The notes below the pieces were generated by a model. That model ran no database searches. It was given only the letters and a program-made list of their open reading frames with translations, and was not told the origin of the DNA. Shown piece by piece: positions 7,228 through 12,603 of a stretch of 15,315 nucleotides of DNA; the first letter of the stretch is position 1; every line of letters begins with the position of its first letter. Source of the stretch: Acidobacteriota bacterium (GTDB lineage: Bacteria > Acidobacteriota > Terriglobia > Terriglobales > Acidobacteriaceae). The stretch covers positions 1-15,315 of the forward strand of contig QHZX01000197.1 in NCBI GenBank assembly GCA_003224835.1, in the 5' to 3' direction. A program made the translations under genes and the position numbers.

Positions 7228-7725
7228 ATGAGCACTTCTCAGGAAGACTTCCGTCGCGCCATGAGTTGCTTCGCCACCGGCGTCACGGTCATTACAGTTG
7301 ACGATCACGGCAAAGTGGAAGGCATGACCGCGAACGCGTTCGCCTCAGTCTCACTCGATCCGCTGCTGGTGCTGGTTTGCGTCAGTCACAAGGCCCGCAC
7401 TCATGCTCATCTTCACGCGCGCAAACGCTTCGGCGTGAACGTTCTTTCTGAGCATCAGCGGCGCATTTCGGAGCACTACGCATTGGCCGAACGGGATCCC
7501 GTCCTTGCCGAACAGGAAGTCGGGGCAAAGTTCGACCGCACACAACACGGAACTCCCGTATTGCACGGCGCATTAGCGTACCTGGAATGCCGGTTGGAAA
7601 CTACGCACGAAGCGGGTGATCACACCATCTTCATCGCAGAAGTGGAAGACGTGATGGTGCGACAAGGCAAGCCTCTAATTTATTTTCAATCCACGTACCA
7701 CGGACTTGAACCCGAGCTGAAATAG
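7228..7725 (+). CDS. Flavin reductase-like domain protein (split-barrel FMN-binding)
   Basis: 165 residues. It belongs to the flavin reductase-like family (HpaC/NtaB type), which binds FMN in a split beta-barrel and uses NAD(P)H to supply reduced flavin, or reduces other substrates. Visible family text is FATGVTVITV (15-24), GMTANAFASVSLDPLLVLV (32-50), FGVNVLSEHQ (68-77), AGDHTIFIAEV (about 128-138) and GKPLIYFQSTYHGL near the end. The ATG at 7228 is chosen because the family homology begins within a few residues of it; the longer TTG version from 7183 adds no family sequence. No clear SD is present. The gene is divergent from cofG, so a link to deazaflavin metabolism is possible but unproven. 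Only three bases separate its stop from the stop of the convergent protease gene. Confidence 0.88.
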   Translation: MSTSQEDFRRAMSCFATGVTVITVDDHGKVEGMTANAFASVSLDPLLVLVCVSHKARTHAHLHARKRFGVNVLSEHQRRISEHYALAERDPVLAEQEVGAKFDRTQHGTPVLHGALAYLECRLETTHEAGDHTIFIAEVEDVMVRQGKPLIYFQSTYHGLEPELK

Positions 7726-7728
7726 CCT

Positions 7729-9189
7729 CTACTCAATTCGCAGGCTGTCCAGCATTCTCTGATATGTCGGCTTTAGCGCTCCGAAATCTCTCTCCGGCGC
7801 TATGAAAATCAGAGCCAGATACGAAGCATTCGACTGCGGCACCACAACCAGCCAATCGCGCTCGGGCATTGGCCTTCCGTCTTGCTGAATGGGCGAGTTG
7901 CTGCTCAGATCAGCCGATCTCCCTTGGATTCCGTTCACGTTAATTGTTTTTATCTCGCCTTCCTGGCGCATGCCGGGATTTGTTCTCTCCAAGTTTTGAA
8001 TCAGGTCCTGTGCGACCTGATCCAGAGAGCCCGTGTTTGTATCTTCAACGCTGTTAATGACCACGCCATATCCAATCGCATTGCGGCTGACGCCGGCTTT
8101 CGGCGCGATAGTAAGTGAATTCTGTCCTGATGCGGTGCTCCAGTTCGACGGATAGGAAACACTGAAACCGTCCTGGTGCACCTCCGTAAATTGTCCACTC
8201 GGTCTTATCTGATCCAGGCTCACATCTGAAACTGCTGCTGAATTTGAATCTGCGGCAACACTTTCCCGAATGCTCGTCGGCACCGCGCCATTGCTGATGT
8301 TTTGCCTCACCCACAGACCTTGCTTTGCACCGTCAGAAATTTGCTGGGCGCTATAGGCGTTCACTGCGCTCGCCGGTTTTTTTACGCTCAGGAATTCCCG
8401 GCTGTCGCTCAAGTAATTCTTCGGAGGCCAGTCCCTGATTTCCTTGCCGATGGCCTCAGAGCGGTTGCCGGGATTGGGATGGTCGCTGAGAAACTGCGGC
8501 CCGCCGCCGCCCTTTTTCGCCAGCGCCTCAAAAAAGTGAGCCAGTTCCATTGGGTTGTATCCGGCTTTGTACATGATGATGGCGCCCACTTGGTCCGCTT
8601 GAGCTTCGTCTTCCCTGGAGTATTTAAGCAGCAGCGTGCCGGCTCCCACCTGAATTCCCATACGGGCAAGACTTCCGAGAGCGCCGCCTCCCAGCATTCC
8701 GCCCGCAGCGCCGAGGATCTCAGCCACTGTCCGCTTGGTAGAAGTTGCCTGCTTCGCTGAGTGCTGCATGTACACATGTGACATCTCGTGCGCCATAACG
8801 CCGGCGAGCTGGCCTTCCGTGGCCGCAGTATTTATTGTCCCGATGTTGATGAATATCGGACCTCCCGGCAAGGCAAATGCATTGACCTCCTTTTGCTGCA
8901 CCACGTGGAATTGATAAGGCCACGAAAGTTCCGGTGGGATTTGCTTCTGAAGCTTTCTGCCGAGCCGCTGTACGTACTGTGTGATCGGGCTCGAATCCGG
9001 CAGCACCGGCATTTGCTTGTACACTTCTGCCATTGCTTGCAAGCCGAGCTTGGTCTGGTCCTCTCGCGATAGTCGCGCTTTACCAGGATCTGGAAGTTGC
9101 GGAGTGGCAGGCGAAACAGGCCAAGCGGGAGCGGCAAGGAGGACCAGCGCGAGTGCGGTCACGCGTCTCAGAATCGAAATTGCGGTCAT
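7729..9189 (-). CDS. Secreted M48-family zinc metalloprotease (BepA-like) with C-terminal extra domain
   Basis: 486 residues. A signal peptide spans about 1-26 (basic RR, then ALALVLLAA, likely cleavage around SPA-TP). The M48 core follows: NAFALPGG at 103-110, HEMSHVYMQH with zinc ligands H134, E135 (catalytic) and H138, the third-ligand motif E195-A-Q-A-D199, a Gly-rich segment (about 160-185), and FLSDHPNPGNR. These are hallmarks of periplasmic BepA/YfgC-type proteases that act in outer-membrane protein quality control. A further domain from about residue 335 (DGFSVSYPSNW...) resembles PsbP/DUF1795-like folds, and BepA's usual TPR tail is absent. The ATG at 9189 is chosen because it opens the signal peptide; the upstream in-frame extension to 9285 would bury it behind 32 unlikely residues. 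Confidence 0.9.
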   Translation of the reverse strand: MTAISILRRVTALALVLLAAPAWPVSPATPQLPDPGKARLSREDQTKLGLQAMAEVYKQMPVLPDSSPITQYVQRLGRKLQKQIPPELSWPYQFHVVQQKEVNAFALPGGPIFINIGTINTAATEGQLAGVMAHEMSHVYMQHSAKQATSTKRTVAEILGAAGGMLGGGALGSLARMGIQVGAGTLLLKYSREDEAQADQVGAIIMYKAGYNPMELAHFFEALAKKGGGGPQFLSDHPNPGNRSEAIGKEIRDWPPKNYLSDSREFLSVKKPASAVNAYSAQQISDGAKQGLWVRQNISNGAVPTSIRESVAADSNSAAVSDVSLDQIRPSGQFTEVHQDGFSVSYPSNWSTASGQNSLTIAPKAGVSRNAIGYGVVINSVEDTNTGSLDQVAQDLIQNLERTNPGMRQEGEIKTINVNGIQGRSADLSSNSPIQQDGRPMPERDWLVVVPQSNASYLALIFIAPERDFGALKPTYQRMLDSLRIE

Positions 9190-9244
9190 AGGAGCATCCG
9201 GGCAAATACGAGAGCATATCCCGCGGCACATAAGATGCTTCAAA

Positions 9245-9250
9245 TACAAT
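9245..9250 (+). promoter_or_regulatory. -10-like box placed for leaderless transcription
   Basis: TACAAT ends seven bases before the ATG at 9258, and there is no Shine-Dalgarno in between. If used, the mRNA would start at or next to the A of ATG. No good -35 is seen at 17-18 bases, so support is weak. Confidence 0.3.
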
Positions 9251-9257
9251 CTGGTAT

Positions 9258-9704
9258 ATGGCGGGTCAGCAGGATTTCCGAGCACCGACGGCCGGCGAGC
9301 GGGTATTCAATCGCGCATTTGGATTCCTTGTGGGACTCGGGCTTGGTTTCTCGCACAATCGACTTCTTCAGGTGCGGGGTCGAAAGTCTGGCAAACTTTA
9401 CTCAACGCCTATTGATCTTCTGGAGCTCAACGACAAGAAATTCCTGGTCGCGCCCAGAGGCCGTACGCAATGGGTCCGCAATGCGGAAGCGGCTGGTGAA
9501 ATTTCTTTGAAAAAGGGACGCAACATCCAACAATTCCGCCTGCGTCCGCTGTCCGGCTCCGAAAAATTAACGGTTCTCAAGGCGTACTTAGACCGTTTCA
9601 GGCGTGAGGTGCAGACGTATTTCCCAGTACCCGCTGATTCGCCGATTGACACGTTTGAGAGTATCGCGGATAACTATCCGGCTTTTGAACTGATCTCGGT
9701 ATAG
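9258..9704 (+). CDS. Ddn-family deazaflavin (F420H2)-dependent oxidoreductase
   Basis: 148 residues, one split-barrel domain of the F420H2_quin_red (FDOR-A, Ddn-like) family. LLQVRGRKSGKLYSTPIDLL (36-55) and FLVAPRGRTQWVRN (62-75) are the conserved F420-binding stretches, with basic residues suited to the phosphate and polyglutamate tail and the W-x-x-N pair. KKGR (85-88) is also typical. Members use reduced F420 to reduce quinones, nitro compounds or fatty acids; the substrate here is unknown. Presence near the F420 operon supports real F420 use in this organism. It is divergent from the protease gene (68-base gap) and has no SD. Confidence 0.88.
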   Translation: MAGQQDFRAPTAGERVFNRAFGFLVGLGLGFSHNRLLQVRGRKSGKLYSTPIDLLELNDKKFLVAPRGRTQWVRNAEAAGEISLKKGRNIQQFRLRPLSGSEKLTVLKAYLDRFRREVQTYFPVPADSPIDTFESIADNYPAFELISV

Positions 9705-9752
9705 GAAGGTGAGGAGAATTGGGGCCCGGAATGCTGTGCTTTAACCTCTGAA

Positions 9753-9803
9753 TTCTGCCTTCTCAATTCTGCATTCTGTTTTGGCTGCTGACTTCTGCAT
9801 TCG
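9753..9803. repeat. TTCTGCATTCT short repeats
   Basis: Three near-identical units occur: TTCTGCCTTCT (9753-9763), TTCTGCATTCT (9767-9777) and TTCTGCATTCG (9793-9803). They fill the gap between the convergent ends of the Ddn-like gene and the selenoprotein gene. Related units lie at 43-52 and 116-124. Similar intergenic strings are, to my recollection, frequent in Acidobacteriota. No T-tailed hairpin terminator was found in this gap. Confidence 0.55.
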
Positions 9804-9806
9804 ATT

Positions 9807-10577
9807 TCATTCCAGCACCGCATCCTCGGTCTTTTCCGTTTTCCACTTCGAGGCAGCGCGCAGAAACTCGACAACAATCGGATGCGGATTGCCCGGCTTT
9901 GATGAGAGTTGTGGCTGGAACAGAGTCGCGATGAAGAACTTGTGCTTAGGGGCTTCAATGGCGCGGATCTCGCCGTTCTCTCCGCGGGCAGCTATGGCGA
10001 ATCCCGCCTCAATAATCGAGCCTTCAAACTCAGGATTCACTTCGTAATTGCAAAAGAATTCTTCAGTGACTACATCCTTCTTGTAAAACGCATGCAGATA
10101 CGATCCTGGCCGGATGCGAATTTCAGGGACCTTGCCGGAAAGTTTTGGCGAATTCTCTGTCCGGTTGGGGATCGCGCACGACACCGGAAAAATCACGATG
10201 TTCTTCGAATCCGGATTATTCTCCGCCGAATCCGCGTCCTTCATGCCCAGGACATTGCGCGCACACTCTACCAGAGTGTATTGAAATCCCCCTCATGTGC
10301 CTACGAACGGCCAGTCGCGACGTCGGGCGAATTCGATCCCGCGTAACATTCCGTCGAAGCTTTTGTATGGACTCCCTGGCCCAGCCCAAAGCCCGTCGAA
10401 AGCTCCAAGTTTCTTTTCTAACTCGGGACCCATCAGGGAGTCGGTCGACAGCCACTGCACCTCAACAGCAGTTTTCAATTTTTCGGACGCGTGCTGAATC
10501 GACTGCGCGACCGCAGGAAGATTGGGAGAGGCGGGATCGTAATCGCCGAGAACGCCGATCTGGAGCGACTCTGCCAC
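9807..10577 (-). CDS. CTP synthase C-terminal region-related selenoprotein, class I GATase-like, Sec95 at TGA 10295-10293
   Basis: 256 residues if the in-frame TGA is read as selenocysteine. N-terminal part: IGVLGDYDP (7-15) and AFDGLWAGPGSPYKSFDGML (59-78) match the family related to the CTP synthase amidotransferase domain. Residues 93-99 read G-T-Sec-G-G-F-Q, the nucleophile elbow G-x-C-x-G-x-Q with TGA at the Cys codon. After the TGA, homology continues unbroken (YTLVECARNVLG, then GEIRAIE, FFIATLFQPQ, HPIVVEFLRAA). A SECIS-like hairpin follows the TGA. The canonical HPE (catalytic His and Glu) is QPQ at 221-223. The start is GTG at 10577: an in-frame TGA 15 bases earlier excludes longer forms, and SD is weak. 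It lies 38 bases after lemA and may share its transcript. Function is unknown; NCBI, as I recall, names such proteins CTP synthase C-terminal region-related (seleno)protein. The alternative is a nonsense mutation or base error. Confidence 0.85.
10262..10292 (-). promoter_or_regulatory. Predicted bacterial SECIS element
   Basis: Directly after the TGA (10295-10293) come 20 bases to the apical loop. The stem is ACACTCT (10279-10273) / AGAGTGT (10269-10263), perfectly complementary over 7 bp. The loop is GGT (10272-10270). A U-G pair (10280/10262) can extend it. Bacterial SECIS elements sit inside the coding region just after UGA and typically have a short loop starting with G, about 16-37 bases from the UGA. 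All these criteria are met. SelB would bind here with Sec-tRNA. Confidence 0.75.
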
Positions 10578-10615
10578 CGGACTATTAAATCAGCTCACCC
10601 GAACCAACGAGAATT

Positions 10616-11185
10616 TTATTTCCCCTGTGCGAACGACATTGCCACATCGACTTTGTCCGCTTCATCCACTTTCAGCATAGTGCGCGGGGTCAGACGCATA
10701 AATGCCGCCACGAATGTGTCAGGGACCTGCTGGATGCGAATGTTGAACGTATTCACCGAGTCATTAAAGAACTCGCGCCGGTCGGCGATCTGATTTTCGA
10801 GGGATGTGATCCGTGTTTCCAGCATCTGAAAATTTGTGTTCGCCTTCAGGTCAGGATAATTCTCCGCCACTGCAAAGAATCCCCGCAACGCCGAAGTCAT
10901 GCTCTGGTCGGCCTGCGCCTTCTGATCGAACGTCACCGCCTGCTGATACTGGTTGCGCGCCTGCGTGACCTTCGTCATCGTTTCGCGCTCGAAGTCGGCA
11001 TAGCCCTTGGTGACATCGAGCAGTTTGCTGAGTTCATCGTGCCGCTGTTTCAACATAACGTCGATGTTGGCCCAGGCCTTATCAATATCGTTTTTGATCG
11101 CGACCAGCCCGTTGTAAATGGTGGTCAAGTAAACCGCGACTCCGGCGATCGCAAATAGAAAACCAAGCAGGATAATCGTGTTCAT
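10616..11185 (-). CDS. lemA: LemA family protein
   Basis: 189 residues. An N-terminal membrane anchor at about 3-24 is followed by a long helical domain with classic LemA text: YNGLVAIKNDIDKAWANIDV, LKQRHDELSKLLDV, AENYPDLKANTNFQMLE, LENQIADRREFFNDSVNTFN and IRIQQVPD. The family is widespread and membrane-anchored, and its biochemical role is not firmly established. The ATG at 11185 is preferred: GGAGA (11194-11190) sits four bases upstream and the membrane helix begins immediately; the longer frame to 11275 overlaps the upstream gene. It follows the GIDE gene by 23 bases, a pairing common in bacteria that suggests a joint membrane complex. Confidence 0.94.
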   Translation of the reverse strand: MNTIILLGFLFAIAGVAVYLTTIYNGLVAIKNDIDKAWANIDVMLKQRHDELSKLLDVTKGYADFERETMTKVTQARNQYQQAVTFDQKAQADQSMTSALRGFFAVAENYPDLKANTNFQMLETRITSLENQIADRREFFNDSVNTFNIRIQQVPDTFVAAFMRLTPRTMLKVDEADKVDVAMSFAQGK

Positions 11186-11208
11186 GTCGTCTCCAACGCG
11201 CGCAAAGT

Positions 11209-12336
11209 TTACAACCAATTGAAGTGTGCAAGCAAAATATAGACAGCAACAAGTGTTAGTGCTGGCCCTCCCCAAATCATCAGCGTCGACTTCCAGCCCA
11301 AGGCCATTACCAAGTCACGCTGGCTTCTCCAGGAAATGAAAAATGTAGCTTCGTGAGTACCCTTCATCAGAACCACCGGAGGGTGGAGGTCAAAAGTCTC
11401 GTTCGTTTCCGGGCTGTCCTTTTGTGGGGCCGTCGCAACCGCCGACAAGCCTCCGGACTGTACCGCCGCCTGCGGACTGACTCCTGCCACGGCCCAAGCT
11501 GCTGGATTCGTTATTCCGGCTTTCATGAGAGCGGCAGCAATTTTCTGCTGCTGCGTCATTTCCGTCGCCGGAACTGCAGCAGGTTGACCTGAGAGGTGCA
11601 GTACTTGTTGTTGGTGATTGATTTGGCCGATTGCAGAACCGGTGGTGTCGCCCACAGCTGTCGCCTTCGCAGAAACTCCTGCCGTAACTGATTTTTTGGC
11701 TGTATGCCCGGCCCACGTTGGCATCACACTGGCGTCCAACCCTGGGTTCTGCGACAGCGTTCCCAGCACAAACAGAGAATCCTTCGGGCTGATGCAAGAC
11801 TCTTCCACCTTTATCCGCCGGCCTGACTCTACTCCATGGCGTGAGAGAAAACTGTATACCGAGCCCGGCATATCCGGACCGCCTAGCAGGATCGAGCGGT
11901 TGTACTCTTCATGAAACCCACATTGCAAATCCATTTCCGCGCCGCTGGGGTCGACTAACAACCTTCCAGAGCCGTCATCCATATAAAAAGGCACATGCAG
12001 AGTCTCTTCCGCAACTTTCACCCAGTCACTGTCTTTTCCCCGCTGCTTATACTGCCAGGCGACGGTTCGATAGTAGTAACAAGTCGTCTGCTTGAGCGGC
12101 GAGTTGATCACGTAAGGTCCTGTTGCCGACCCGCTAATTTCCACTAACCCCATGGAAGCACTGCGAATTTTCGACGCTGGCGTATTCAGGATGAGCCGCT
12201 TGCGTTGCAGCAACCGAAAACCCCGGTAGAACAAGTACATGCCGCCCAGCACGCCCGCGGTCGCCATCAGGAGCAAGTTCGTAGGCGTCGAAGCACTCAG
12301 TACTGCCGCAAAATGGTTTACCGCAAAATCGGTCAT
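11209..12336 (-). CDS. GIDE-domain (MUL1-like) membrane protein
   Basis: 375 residues. One membrane helix lies near 19-37 and another at about 352-372, with a soluble domain between. SGSATGPYVINSPLKQTTCYYY (near 69-90) and the following VPFYMDDGSGRLLVDPSGAE fit the GIDE domain of eukaryotic MUL1/MAPL. No RING finger is present, so no ubiquitin-ligase activity is implied. Residues about 220-320 are an Ala/Gln/Ser-rich, low-complexity linker. The second helix follows FFISWRSQRDLVMALGWK. The ATG at 12336 has no clear SD. It heads a likely transcript GIDE - lemA - selenoprotein. Function is unknown; bacterial GIDE proteins are often next to LemA. Confidence 0.85.
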   Translation of the reverse strand: MTDFAVNHFAAVLSASTPTNLLLMATAGVLGGMYLFYRGFRLLQRKRLILNTPASKIRSASMGLVEISGSATGPYVINSPLKQTTCYYYRTVAWQYKQRGKDSDWVKVAEETLHVPFYMDDGSGRLLVDPSGAEMDLQCGFHEEYNRSILLGGPDMPGSVYSFLSRHGVESGRRIKVEESCISPKDSLFVLGTLSQNPGLDASVMPTWAGHTAKKSVTAGVSAKATAVGDTTGSAIGQINHQQQVLHLSGQPAAVPATEMTQQQKIAAALMKAGITNPAAWAVAGVSPQAAVQSGGLSAVATAPQKDSPETNETFDLHPPVVLMKGTHEATFFISWRSQRDLVMALGWKSTLMIWGGPALTLVAVYILLAHFNWL

Positions 12337-12603
12337 GAAAATGGGCGGTGGTGGCTGAACACACTTTCCAGTCTCCGGCAGTGTAGCCGAGCCGCGACGT
12401 GCCCCGGCTTTGAAAGCAGTGCAATTCGCTTACCGGAGTAACGCATTTCACCGACCAGGGCGTTTGGTGTGACCTTCGTAATTGCCGGTCGCCGTTACCG
12501 CATTTTCGAGTCTGCCGGGGCCGCCTAGAATCTGAAAGTGGACGACTCCGCATAACGGAGGTCCGCAGGCGCCCGACTCTGTTGTCTGGCGTAGAACCTT
12601 CCC
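12337..12603. other. Divergent intergenic region between the GIDE and TPR-GAF genes
   Basis: 267 bases with signals for both sides but no supported gene. Toward the plus-strand gene, TTTTCG (12503-12508) and TAGAAT (12526-12531), 17 bases apart, form a weak promoter candidate. GGAGGT at 12557-12562 is a perfect anti-SD match but lies 41 bases before the ATG and has no usable start of its own. CTCCG-CATAA-CGGAG (12546-12560) can form a 5-bp hairpin over it. TTAC-CGGA-GTAA at about 12430-12441 is another small palindrome. No convincing promoter for the GIDE gene was found. Confidence 0.35.

Noticed and set aside
9190..9285. Upstream extension of the M48 protease
   Set aside because: It would place 32 non-signal-like residues before a good signal peptide and overlap the promoter and start of the divergent Ddn-like gene.
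9807..10244. A separate 145-residue gene starting at ATG 10244
   Set aside because: This Met is internal (residue 112). The sequence between the TGA and this ATG is conserved family text in the same frame, so it is the second half of the Sec-containing gene.
10293..10577. A separate 94-residue gene ending at TGA 10293, or a plain pseudogene
   Set aside because: The stop codon is at the catalytic Cys position with a SECIS-like hairpin behind it and intact sequence afterward, which fits recoding better than decay.
12557..12562. GGAGGT as the Shine-Dalgarno of the TPR-GAF gene
   Set aside because: It is 41 bases from the ATG and no in-frame start lies close to it; it is more likely part of the small hairpin at 12546-12560.
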